From NCBI GenBank assembly GCA_964638715.1, contig CAZWZF010000018.1, forward strand, positions 26,164 to 90,163: 64,000 nt of DNA. The letters run 5' to 3'. Shown piece after piece: positions 35,901 through 43,011 of this stretch. Made by a program: the position numbers and the translations under genes. Numbering within the stretch: the stretch's first letter is position 1; the number at the start of each line of letters is the position of its first letter. The DNA comes from JBAXQQ01 sp037131695 (GTDB lineage: Bacteria > Armatimonadota > Hebobacteria > CAIYQO01). A model generated the notes under the pieces. It was not told where the DNA came from. It did no database searches and saw only the letters and a program-made list of their open reading frames with translations.

Positions 35901-36040
35901 TAGTACGTGATCCCGAGGTCCGGCGTCCAGTCGCCCGGCGTTTCGCAGTCAATAGCGCGCCAGGCGTAGTTGGCCGGATCGGCGAGGATCGCGGCGATGC
36001 GCTCGGGCTCGGCGATGTCGATATGGGGCAACAGGTTCAT
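32990..36040 (-). CDS. YetA/PcRGLX-like rhamnogalacturonan lyase family protein
   Basis: A 1016-residue protein counted from MNLLPHIDIAEPERIAAIL, whose ATG overlaps the preceding TGA by four bases; the longer frame upstream runs into the glycosyltransferase and is not used. There is no signal peptide. Residues 30-330 are beta-rich with Ig-like segments. FGVPLAQGRVFPGQ and LSQWPDGSVRWLLVDTLAP mark the RIFT-barrel entry of YetA/PcRGLX proteins, followed by an (alpha/alpha) region (GQINFGDWYGE, PPYCGYLEFLRGG, HTWVEGPVLHYLLTGD). The fungal PcRGLX is an exo-rhamnogalacturonan lyase (PL26). It fits the PL22-like genes of the locus. Strongly GC-rich codon use. Confidence 0.8.
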   Translation of the reverse strand: MNLLPHIDIAEPERIAAILADPANYAWRAIDCETPGDWTPDLGITYYTNPSLVRVPGVAWSGQASTLRHRFWGTVEKQCDHTGMRYVGVLLYDAAGQECPMELRLAADELGRIEPTRHDNRVHLIVLDQPVLFRGEMEVFQLTAPGKGEYRIEQFVLLRKRPEPSRFEPRIDRLSARREADGAVTVHFITSQVATCEVVAQTDGMPTPRRFAPDGARTVHAARLEGLRTDCAWRLTVKVTEKAGATATAGITLAPASPAPTGRVTTVPLELCGPGPAWPAGLPLTFGVPLAQGRVFPGQHCELHAGSAAKPTQTRILSQWPDGSVRWLLVDTLAPSAAGAAQLNVSADPAVDTAPLARPVAAGVQAESGGLRVLLDSGLRIERRDGAAWKSVVDGLALTGALADGRALTGGAPQGVAIEENGPRRAVIRVDIPVADEKSVTHLRCRLRLHVYADQPFIRVVQRLEVVSPELPTDGDEAKRMLRLRRLELRLDCATQAPARRWVHEHDQAWRLTSEDGTEVVPGRMPGQFRVPMAQGTLAVGIKEFWQTWPRGFRQDAEAIVLELLPELSGDPLPGDEDAWHRLYFWLKDNAYLLRSGLALRSEWLLGCLPPDASESDTNAIFDWLEHPPVVQPDPAHTNATGVLVPFGLKAKSTMADYEALLTRALDAFHADREHFRAYGQINFGDWYGESAWSWGNNEYDPPYCGYLEFLRGGDPRWTELGAQAARHLADVDTVHPHGFQAVHMPGHLGGYLPPLFRSKVGGTGGIPSHTWVEGPVLHYLLTGDEFTRESIHETRTWLLQDRWFDNCDFLNCREAGWHIIHLCMLAATFDDPRCLNAASVIVSCVREKEAPAGGWVHMLAEGHCGCGYPRCRGEAGFMVGVLLSALKRYHAITGDAEAVRMLVGGARWLIRNTYDNKSGYFRYTSCEKRSKGGGFQQTQWVLEGLADAHCISGDEEIGSYIRDGLKAIGRFPEGLGHLGLGKAMAQQMRFVPGIQAALAGGSRRQPAKSEQEKSS

Positions 36041-36810
36041 AGTGGACCTCCAGTCTTCGGCGCCAGATGCTGTCGCCAATAGGGCAGCATGTCGTCCTTG
36101 CGCTTGCCCTTGAAATGCAGGACGGGGATGCCGGGATACGGCCCTGGCATCGTCTCTTCCCGGGTCGAAAAGTTGTATTGGGCGCAGGGCAGGAGCAGCA
36201 GATCGTAACCGTCGGCGGAGCGCCACAGATGGGTGTCAGTTCGGGTGAAGTCAGCGCCAACGGTCATGTCGCGCAGGGCGTCCTGATCGCCGCCCCAGGC
36301 GGCGGCGGCCTGATAGCGGGTCTCGAAGAGGCGCAGGCAGTCGCGTAGGAAGGCCACGCCGCGGTCGAGACGCCGGCGGTGAAAGAACTGGATGCCGGCG
36401 TTGATCGGCCAGTTTGGCACGCCATCCCGGTAGGTCAGACCGGCATCAAACTCCCGCTCGAAGAGCGGCTCCAGGTCTTCCTGGATGAGCATGTCGCCGT
36501 CGAGATACACGACGTGGGAATCCTCACGCTCTAGGAACCGGGTCCAGGCGTGCGAACGGCTGAACATGAGCCGGGCGGGATCAAGCCCGTCGACTCGGAA
36601 GACCTCGTAGCCGGCGTCGGTCGGGAAGGGCGTCGCCGAGTCGGACAGAACCACCGTGCGGCAGCCGGGATGCTTAGCGCGGCAGGAGTCCAGCGCAGTC
36701 TCCAGGTAGAGCCGCGGCTCTTCCTTGACGATGACCGTCGAAATGATGTCCTGAATGTCCGCAAGATCCTGCTTGCGGATGTCCATGTGAAAGGCGGCAA
36801 AGGTAATCAT
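36037..36810 (-). CDS. GT-A fold glycosyltransferase (GT8-like)
   Basis: A 257-residue cytoplasmic protein. VVYLDGDMLIQEDLEPLF holds the DxD-type metal and nucleotide-sugar motif near residue 100. NAGIQFFHRR, GGDQDALRDM and VLHFKGKRKDD near the C-terminus are the further GT8-like landmarks. It would transfer a sugar from a nucleotide donor, which is odd inside a degradative operon; it may modify a surface glycan. Its start lies within the amidohydrolase stop (ATGA). The first 48 codons occur again in the chimera at 31362-31598. GC-rich like its neighbours. Confidence 0.78.
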   Translation of the reverse strand: MITFAAFHMDIRKQDLADIQDIISTVIVKEEPRLYLETALDSCRAKHPGCRTVVLSDSATPFPTDAGYEVFRVDGLDPARLMFSRSHAWTRFLEREDSHVVYLDGDMLIQEDLEPLFEREFDAGLTYRDGVPNWPINAGIQFFHRRRLDRGVAFLRDCLRLFETRYQAAAAWGGDQDALRDMTVGADFTRTDTHLWRSADGYDLLLLPCAQYNFSTREETMPGPYPGIPVLHFKGKRKDDMLPYWRQHLAPKTGGPL

Positions 36811-38149
36811 CGGTTATGTGCTCCCATTATCTTTAAGCTGTTCATATGCAATATAGCTTTTAGTTGCGCGTCATTCACCGGCAAGTCACTCACCACAGCC
36901 AGCGTGGAGCGGATGTTCACCGCGCCTTGCTCGGGACCGAAGGGCATGTCGGAGGCGAAGAGCACGCGCTCATGACCGAAGAACTGCAAGGCGCATTCAA
37001 CGGCGGCGGTCGATCCGAAGGTGGCGGTGTCGGTGTAAAACCGCCTGAAAGCAGCGAGTGACTCGCCGTGCAGGGGGGTGTTCTCCCGCTCGCGCAGTTC
37101 CGGCGGCGTGCGCGAGCCATAAGCTACCAGACCGGCACCGAGGCGTCCCTCGACCATGGGAATCAGCCCACCACCATGGTGGGTGATGATTTTCAGGTCC
37201 GGCCAGCGGTCGAAAACCCCGGCGAAGACCAACCGGTACATGGCCTTACTCGTCTCGTAAGGCCACCCGAGCGTCCACCATAGTTCGTACTTCGAGTAGG
37301 TCTCACCGGCGTAATCCGGCGTGTCCATACCGAGTGTCGGGTGCAGCAGGATCGGCCGGTCGAGTTCCGCCATGAGGGCGAACAGGTCCATAAACGGCGG
37401 AGTGTCGATTGCCGCGCCGTTCATATTGGTGAAGATCTGCACGCCACAGGCGCCGAGTTCGGTGACGGCCCGGTGCGCTTCCTCAAGCATCGCCTTCGGA
37501 TGATTCAGCGCTAGCGCGGCGAAGAAGCCGGGGAAGCGGTCTGAATGCCGTGCCGCCATCGCCGCCATGCCGTCGTTAGCGCGGCGGACCAGTTCCGCGG
37601 TCTGCTCCGGGCCAACCAGCACTTCCAGCGGCGGCGAGACCAGGCACGGCACCTGGGAGTAACCGGGGAAGCGGTCCATCAGCCGCAGACGCGCGTCGAG
37701 GTCGGTCATCACCGGCATGGCCAGAGCGCGCTCGAGCATGCGCAGCGGCCGCCTGGAAGCCTTTAATACCGCCGCGCCATAGTCCGGCGGCGCCCAGTGG
37801 CAGAATATGTCGATGGTAGTGTTCATATCCCCATAGTCTCCGCGGCAACAGTTTTCAGGAACGCCTCCGCATAGCGGCGGCCGAGTTCCCGTTGCGCGGG
37901 TGTATCGAAGTGCTTGCGGTCACCCTTGTCACCCAGCCCGGCACTGCTGACGCAGGCGCTATGCGGGATCCGTGATGCGAGATTGAGCAGGGCGGCGTTC
38001 ACGCGTGCCGCACCGGGAAAGTCCGTTGGGGAGAGAAACCGGCCCAACTCACCGCAGACGAAAACCGCCTGCGCGGCACCGGGCAGTGCGCGCCAGGCGC
38101 GGACCGCCTTTTCCAAGCGAGTTTCGTAGGTGGCGGCATCGGCCTCGGT
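36666..38149. repeat. Direct repeat of about 1.45 kb, right copy
   Basis: Counterpart of 31454-32937. Here the flanking glycosyltransferase and esterase genes are intact, so this copy is the likely source or the better-preserved version. Confidence 0.93.
36807..37826 (-). CDS. Amidohydrolase family 2 (ACMSD-like) protein, right copy
   Basis: The 339-residue protein has the same sequence as the left copy: DIFCHWAPPDY, LHPTLGMDTPDY, THHGGG and ASDMPFGPE. Here it stands in an unbroken chain: esterase, amidohydrolase, glycosyltransferase, YetA-like lyase, each pair overlapping by ATGA, so translation is probably coupled. The single N-terminal His in place of HxH means metal binding may be atypical. 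In a pectin-type locus it could act on a lactone or a uronate-derived acid; this is inference only. Confidence 0.87.
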   Translation of the reverse strand: MNTTIDIFCHWAPPDYGAAVLKASRRPLRMLERALAMPVMTDLDARLRLMDRFPGYSQVPCLVSPPLEVLVGPEQTAELVRRANDGMAAMAARHSDRFPGFFAALALNHPKAMLEEAHRAVTELGACGVQIFTNMNGAAIDTPPFMDLFALMAELDRPILLHPTLGMDTPDYAGETYSKYELWWTLGWPYETSKAMYRLVFAGVFDRWPDLKIITHHGGGLIPMVEGRLGAGLVAYGSRTPPELRERENTPLHGESLAAFRRFYTDTATFGSTAAVECALQFFGHERVLFASDMPFGPEQGAVNIRSTLAVVSDLPVNDAQLKAILHMNSLKIMGAHNR

Positions 38150-38572
38150 CCGGGCGTCGGTCTCCCCCTGGTGCCAGAGTATACCGGCCAGGGACTCACC
38201 CTCCGCCAGAGCCAGGCACAGGCGGTTGGCCGCGTTCTTGAACAGGTCGCCGTCCGGCTCCCAGCGAGCCAACGGCGTCGCCCCCACAGCGCAGGGGATC
38301 AATCGGATCTCGTGCCCAGGCAGAGCCTCGGCCACGGTCCAGGCAAAACTCATGCCAGGCCCGGTTCCGGCGAAGCCGAACTGCGGAACGTGCAACGGGT
38401 CCGTCGCCGGAATCCAAACGTCATCGGCATTAAACTGCAGAATCCGTGGATCGGTCCGGCCGGCCTCATCGTCAAGCGCCGCCCGGCCGGCCATGTTCGA
38501 CTGGCCGGCCAGCAAGAAGACCAGGCGCTTGGAGGTGTCGCCAACACCGATAATGCCAACCGAGTCACTCAC
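37823..38572 (-). CDS. SASA-family carbohydrate acetylesterase
   Basis: A 249-residue SGNH-type esterase. VFLLAGQSNMAGRAAL holds the nucleophile Ser near residue 25; CAVGATPLARW and ILWHQGETDA are blocks II-III; the Asp-His pair is in DKGDRKHFDTPAQRELG near residue 220. It should remove O-acetyl groups from a sugar, consistent with acetylated rhamnogalacturonan. No signal peptide is evident, which suggests action on imported oligosaccharides. The start overlaps the preceding stop by four bases. Its 3' half is duplicated in the pseudogene at 32611-32993. Confidence 0.88.
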   Translation of the reverse strand: MSDSVGIIGVGDTSKRLVFLLAGQSNMAGRAALDDEAGRTDPRILQFNADDVWIPATDPLHVPQFGFAGTGPGMSFAWTVAEALPGHEIRLIPCAVGATPLARWEPDGDLFKNAANRLCLALAEGESLAGILWHQGETDARTEADAATYETRLEKAVRAWRALPGAAQAVFVCGELGRFLSPTDFPGAARVNAALLNLASRIPHSACVSSAGLGDKGDRKHFDTPAQRELGRRYAEAFLKTVAAETMGI

Positions 38573-40680
38573 TGTTGCCCCTCCACGCCGCCACTTCCTC
38601 GGCCAGCGGCACCTTTCTCACCGCTCAAGCGAAGAACCGTCACGACCGGGTCGGCGGTGATCCCGCTGATTACAATGCTGTCTTGCTCTTCCGACACCTC
38701 ACAGGCCTTCCCGGAGTTGAGCACGGTGGCCTTGGGCATCCGGCCAAGGCCCAGGGTGGCAGTCGGAATCCGAACCTTGCCGTCCGCCGGCAGGCCGGAC
38801 TTGCCGCGTGGATTCTTTACGATGTAGAGATAGACGCGGTCGCCGGACTTGACCGCATATCCCCACGGGGCGTTGGCCAACGGCAGTGGCTGCGAGCCGA
38901 CAAAGGCTTCCTTGAGGTCGACGCCGGGCCGCGGGCGCATCCAGTTGGCGATGCTTTCCTGGAATGGAACCGTGTCCTTTGTCGCGCCAACGCCCGAATG
39001 CGCGACGGTGCCGTCCAGGTTGGCGACGTGGCCCTCGCCCACCAGGCTGAACACAATGCGCACCCACTTCTGCCAGTCACGGTCCGTGCTGTTGGGAAAA
39101 CGCCAGCTCTCGATGACCAAGGTCTTCGGGTTCCCCAGCAGCTTTCGCGGATCGGGCCATCGGCCCCAGTCGGTAGCCCAGCCCTCCGCCTCGAGGATGT
39201 CCACGTCGCCCCGGCCGTACGTAGAGCAGTCACCGTTGTTGTTCAGGATCAGGGTGCCGGAGTCATAGGTGCGGATCATGCTGAACAGGGCATCGAATTC
39301 GAATCGTCCCCGGCATCGCTGTGCGACCTGGGGAAAACCGTACTCGTCGAACCAGAACATGACGGGCTTGAACTCCCGCATGTAGCGTTCAGCCTGTTCG
39401 AAAAAATAGTCATTATGAAAGGGACGCCCCTCATACTCGCCGAAGCGGCTCATGTACAGCCCCACCCGGCGAATCCCGGCCTCGCGGAGGCCTGGCACCC
39501 AGTGCTCGGCATTGTGGAGCGACTTCGCGCAGACATACTGAAATCCCATGCGCTGGAATCGCTTGCCCGTCTCCAGAATGAACTGCTTGTCCTGGTTGAC
39601 GGGATGTGTCGATTCGGTGCCGTGCATCAGACAGCCGAATCGGGCATCCTCGATCCATCGATTGGGTCGTTCCTTGACCTCGATCCTCAGCTCCTTTTCG
39701 GCCTTTGCGCCACTTGCATCCTGCACCATCACGGTGAATTCCCCAAGGCCAATCTGCTGACAGATGCCGTCCAGCGTCCCGTCGTCATTCAGCGTGACGC
39801 CGGCGGGCAACCGCCCTTTGACAAGTGACCATCGGTAGGGCGGTTCGCCGCCCCCGGCCAGGAACTGAAAGCGCGAGGCATTCGCGTTGTTCACGTCGGT
39901 CGATCCACTCATCCGCAGCCAAACGTAGGGCCATTCCCGATAACCTGCGGGCAGATTCCAGGTGTCGATCTCCAACGGTTTGCCCGGGCCGGTCAAAGAA
40001 GTCACGAGGCCGCTGAGAGGCTGGCCGCTGGCGTCGCACAAGCGAGCGTAGAAACCCCACGTCAGTTCCGAACCTTGTCCCTCGGGCAGCGTTTCCAGGA
40101 ACTTCACCGTGTCGTGTTCCCCGGGCTCTTTCTTGATCGACCCTCCGTTACAGATCTTCAGAAGCAGTCTGTTCCAACCTTTGTCCAATTCCGTCTCCAG
40201 GATCTCGGCATCCCGCGCCGCGTACTGCGGCCCGGCGCTGGACCGTACGAGCTTGCCGTTGACGTAGGCCTTGAAGACGTCGTTTGCTCCGATGCGGAGC
40301 TGCGCCTTCCGAGGTTCCGGACTCCACACATAGAGGTGGGCATAGGCTGCGCAGTTCGCGACCGGTTGCTTCTTCACGATCCGATAGTAGCTGTAGAGAT
40401 CCTGGTAGTCGTCGTAGTTGCGGCAGTACAAGCGATCGTCCCATGGCACCCAGGACTTGCCCGCCAACTTCTGGTCGGCGCGGGGCATGGCTTTTTCCTC
40501 GCCGATGAAGTCCGTTTCCAGAACCGGATCTTTGCCGCCTTGGAACGGCCCCAACAGGAGCCAAGCGTCGAAGAAAGCGGCTGCGCCCGCCGGCACCGGA
40601 TCGGCGGCAAGCACGGTGCTGCCGACCATGAGTACGGCCACCATCCACATTCCCAGCATTCGAGTTGTTTTCATGGTCAT
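38569..40680 (-). CDS. Secreted GH29-like (alpha-L-fucosidase-type) protein with putative Ig domain
   Basis: A 703-residue exported protein (start 40680; 40674 is an equally good ATG, both behind AAGAAG). The signal peptide is LGMWMVAVLMVGSTVLAA. A beta-sandwich (about 30-230) is followed by a He_PIG-type Ig segment (PYRWSLVKGRLPAGVTL) and a TIM barrel with GH29 features: RFGCLMHG, FQYVCAKSLHNAEHW and PVMFWFDEYG, where the Asp matches the fucosidase nucleophile position. The last 14 or so residues (AAGRGSGGVEGQQ) are encoded by DNA that equals, in another frame, the end of the URO-D gene. The tail is thus a recombination scar, not a domain. Confidence 0.75.
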   Translation of the reverse strand: MTMKTTRMLGMWMVAVLMVGSTVLAADPVPAGAAAFFDAWLLLGPFQGGKDPVLETDFIGEEKAMPRADQKLAGKSWVPWDDRLYCRNYDDYQDLYSYYRIVKKQPVANCAAYAHLYVWSPEPRKAQLRIGANDVFKAYVNGKLVRSSAGPQYAARDAEILETELDKGWNRLLLKICNGGSIKKEPGEHDTVKFLETLPEGQGSELTWGFYARLCDASGQPLSGLVTSLTGPGKPLEIDTWNLPAGYREWPYVWLRMSGSTDVNNANASRFQFLAGGGEPPYRWSLVKGRLPAGVTLNDDGTLDGICQQIGLGEFTVMVQDASGAKAEKELRIEVKERPNRWIEDARFGCLMHGTESTHPVNQDKQFILETGKRFQRMGFQYVCAKSLHNAEHWVPGLREAGIRRVGLYMSRFGEYEGRPFHNDYFFEQAERYMREFKPVMFWFDEYGFPQVAQRCRGRFEFDALFSMIRTYDSGTLILNNNGDCSTYGRGDVDILEAEGWATDWGRWPDPRKLLGNPKTLVIESWRFPNSTDRDWQKWVRIVFSLVGEGHVANLDGTVAHSGVGATKDTVPFQESIANWMRPRPGVDLKEAFVGSQPLPLANAPWGYAVKSGDRVYLYIVKNPRGKSGLPADGKVRIPTATLGLGRMPKATVLNSGKACEVSEEQDSIVISGITADPVVTVLRLSGEKGAAGRGSGGVEGQQ
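38582..38613. repeat. 32-bp exact repeat (URO-D 3'-end scar)
   Basis: Identical to 40718-40749, where it encodes VPLAEEVAAW at the end of the URO-D protein. Here it is read in a different frame as the tail of the GH29-like gene. In the URO-D frame it would end VAAWRGNSE then a stop. Confidence 0.85.
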
Positions 40681-40709
40681 CTTCTTTATGTTTCCTTTCG
40701 TTATGTTCG

Positions 40710-41762
40710 TCACAGTTTCCACGCCGCCACTTCCTCGGCCAGCGGCACCAGGGTTTCCACGCCGCGATTGGGCACGTCCTCTAACACGCCGACCATGAAG
40801 CGACGTCCGTTCCCGACTCCCTCTTCGAGCAAGCGGCGTGCGTGCGCCCGGATGGCCGCGGGCCCTTGAAGATGCAGGGAGGACGGGAAGTTGATCATCA
40901 GCGTTTTCTCGGGCCAGGCGCGGCGCGCCTCGGTCAGCGGCAGATCGCAGTCGGGCGGTGGGGTGAAGGACTCGATGTAGTCCAGCGCCGTACCGGCCAC
41001 CTCATTGACGATGAGGCGGTTGTTGCCGTCGAGGTGTGCGCCGGCATATTTGCCGGCGGCGTGCAGGGTCTGGCAGGCGCGTTCAATATGGGGCAGGTAG
41101 AACTGGCGGTACAGGTCCATGCCGACGACGCTGATCTCGGTATTACCGTCGATAACGCAAAGCTGTGCCGGAGATTCGGCCATGATTTGCACGCGCCGGT
41201 CCACGTCATCGGTCATCAGTTCAACCAGGCGCAAGACGCGCTCGCGGTTATCGGCCCATTCCAGGCAGAAGTTCTCGATGCCGAAGATCTCATAGATCAG
41301 CTCGTGCAGCGGGTTATGCACCGTCCCCGGCCGCGCCAGGCAGGCACCGGGATAGTGGTTGTCAGCGGCGCGGAAAGCGTCGAAGGCCGGGGTATAGCGT
41401 CGCGCCAGCAGCAAAGCCTCTATGGCGTCGTAATCCGTTGGACTCTCAAAGATGTGCTTCTCGAGCCAGGACGTACCGGGCATGTTGCTGTGCACTTCGT
41501 TCACCTCGCCCGCCGTCGTCCGGTAGACCGTGCGGGTGCGCACATGGCCATCGGCGTTCGGGGACAGCAGCTCGCGGCGGACCTCGACTTCGTCGAACCG
41601 CATGTGCCAGACCGTGCTCTTGACGATGATGCAGGCATCCAGTTCGAGCAGGCGCGCCTCAATCTCGGGCGAGGGCAACTTGTTGTTCCAGATGATGAAC
41701 GGCACGCGGTCCGGCTTATCACCGGCCAGAACTGATAATACTCTGTCACGCGATGTTGTCAT
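40710..41762 (-). CDS. Uroporphyrinogen decarboxylase (URO-D) superfamily protein
   Basis: A 350-residue TIM-barrel protein starting at 41762, four bases after the lyase stop and behind AAGGACTG. RDRVLSVLAGDKPDRVPF is the standard family opening. Later blocks (ENFCLEWADNRERVLRLVE; LDGNNRLIVNEVAGTALDYIESFTPPPDCDLPLTEA; MVGVLEDVPNRGVETL) fit the MtaA/CmuA-like branch rather than haem synthesis. That branch moves methyl groups to or from corrinoid cofactors; demethylation of pectin-derived methyl groups is a speculative fit. Two broken pieces of similar genes occur in the locus: a start at 32993 and an end at 38582-38613. Confidence 0.83.
   Translation of the reverse strand: MTTSRDRVLSVLAGDKPDRVPFIIWNNKLPSPEIEARLLELDACIIVKSTVWHMRFDEVEVRRELLSPNADGHVRTRTVYRTTAGEVNEVHSNMPGTSWLEKHIFESPTDYDAIEALLLARRYTPAFDAFRAADNHYPGACLARPGTVHNPLHELIYEIFGIENFCLEWADNRERVLRLVELMTDDVDRRVQIMAESPAQLCVIDGNTEISVVGMDLYRQFYLPHIERACQTLHAAGKYAGAHLDGNNRLIVNEVAGTALDYIESFTPPPDCDLPLTEARRAWPEKTLMINFPSSLHLQGPAAIRAHARRLLEEGVGNGRRFMVGVLEDVPNRGVETLVPLAEEVAAWKL
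40718..40749. repeat. 32-bp exact repeat, source copy in URO-D gene
   Basis: Encodes the conserved C-terminal VPLAEEVAAW of the intact URO-D gene. Partner of 38582-38613. Confidence 0.85.
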
Positions 41763-41766
41763 TGCT

Positions 41767-43011
41767 TCAGTCCTTTCTATCAGGCACTTCGACCGCCCAA
41801 GTGTGCGCGGTCTTGCTGCCGAAATCACTGTGAAATATCACGTAACGGCCGTCCGGCGTCCACACCGGATTGGGGTGCAGCCACTCGCACTTGACCGCCT
41901 GGCCCGCCTCATCGGCCAGACCCCAACTACTGTCGATCCGGCAAAGCAGGCGGATCGTGTCCGTCGCCGGATCCTGCATGTAGAGCCCATTGACGCTGCC
42001 GGGGCCGCGATCATGGACGATGATCTTGCCGTCGGGCGAGGCGTTCTGATGCCACTGCCCGCCCGGGAGGATGAGGCTGGAGAGATGCGTCACACTGCCG
42101 GTGTCCATGTCCAGACGCGCCACATGGGTGCGCCACTGATCGTGCGGGTCGCTGACAAGTGTGACCACGGCGCGGTTGGCCGGGTCCCAGTTGAAGTGCC
42201 CCGCATGGGCGCGCGGATCGTCGATGAACCAGCTCCGCAGGCCGGTGCCGTCGCGGCGCATGGCATAGAGACATGCGTGCTTGTAGTTGGCCCAGAAGAG
42301 GATTTCGGGATCCCACGGACAGGCCAACAGATGCGACTGTTCGCCGTTGGAGACGAAGATTTCACCCTCCATCCGGCGATCCTCGTAGTCGTAGCGAAAC
42401 AGCCGCCCCTCGAAGGTGGATTCATCCTTGAGAGAAGCGTCCTTCGGCAGGTACGGTGCGTCCAAATGCCGACCGCGTACGGCAGTCGAGAAGATCAAGT
42501 GCTTCCCGTCGGCAGTGAATTGCTGGTACACGGCAAAGAACCCCTGCTCGCAGACTGTGGGATCGAACGCGAAGAGCTTCTCGCACCGGCCGGTCTCCAC
42601 GTTCAGTTCGAACACCTCACCATGGAGAGGGAACACGATCACAGGTTGCGTCGGATGAATCGCGGGCCACAGCCAGGAGAAGCGCTCGCACTCCTCGGCC
42701 AGCTTCTTGCGGTGCATCCACTGAGCATACTTCGGCATGCCCGGCGTCGCCGGGAAATTCGTGAGCTGGCGCTCGCGGCCGTCGGGATCCACGCACCAGT
42801 AGTTTATCGCCCGGTCCGGTGTCTTGCGCAGGAACAGGAAGTGCCGGCCGCCAGCAGTCCACGTCGGCTGCGTGAAGTAGAGCGAGACGGCGGGCAGGTC
42901 GCCACCGGTGAGCTGATGGATGGTGGCGCCGGTTTCCGGATCGGTAAAGGTGCGCACGGGTGCGGGAAGCGTGCAGCTTGTTCTAAGCGTAGTCGAAGGG
43001 GCGGTTTTCAT
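41767..43011 (-). CDS. Oligogalacturonide lyase-like protein (PL22 family), first copy
   Basis: A 414-residue TolB-type seven-bladed beta-propeller. AAGGAGG ten bases upstream marks the ATG at 43011, which overlaps the DUF6807 stop by one base. FTDPETGATIHQLTGGD is the typical PL22 opening, and repeated blade motifs follow (WTAGGRHFLFLRKTPD; WTPDGRYVIFHSDFG). PL22 enzymes split unsaturated digalacturonate to 5-keto-4-deoxyuronate using a metal held by His/Gln residues. There is no signal peptide, so it is cytoplasmic. Residues 5-12 (STTLRTS) come from a short palindromic repeat inserted at the gene start. Second, AT-richer homologue at 44967-46088. Confidence 0.83.
   Translation of the reverse strand: MKTAPSTTLRTSCTLPAPVRTFTDPETGATIHQLTGGDLPAVSLYFTQPTWTAGGRHFLFLRKTPDRAINYWCVDPDGRERQLTNFPATPGMPKYAQWMHRKKLAEECERFSWLWPAIHPTQPVIVFPLHGEVFELNVETGRCEKLFAFDPTVCEQGFFAVYQQFTADGKHLIFSTAVRGRHLDAPYLPKDASLKDESTFEGRLFRYDYEDRRMEGEIFVSNGEQSHLLACPWDPEILFWANYKHACLYAMRRDGTGLRSWFIDDPRAHAGHFNWDPANRAVVTLVSDPHDQWRTHVARLDMDTGSVTHLSSLILPGGQWHQNASPDGKIIVHDRGPGSVNGLYMQDPATDTIRLLCRIDSSWGLADEAGQAVKCEWLHPNPVWTPDGRYVIFHSDFGSKTAHTWAVEVPDRKD
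42976..43000. repeat. Short palindromic repeat of the GCGTAGTCGAAGG type
   Basis: The segment carries CTAAGCGTAGTCGAAGGG, which I recognise from memory as a short interspersed repeat common in many environmental genomes. It codes for STTLRTS-like peptides. Here it sits in frame at the start of the PL22-like gene. Confidence 0.5.

Noticed and set aside
33397..40805. A 17-base match (CACGCCGACCATGAAGC) between the YetA-like and URO-D genes as another recombination scar
   Set aside because: Short, in GC-rich coding DNA, not supported by matching flanks. Chance or shared codon bias is enough.
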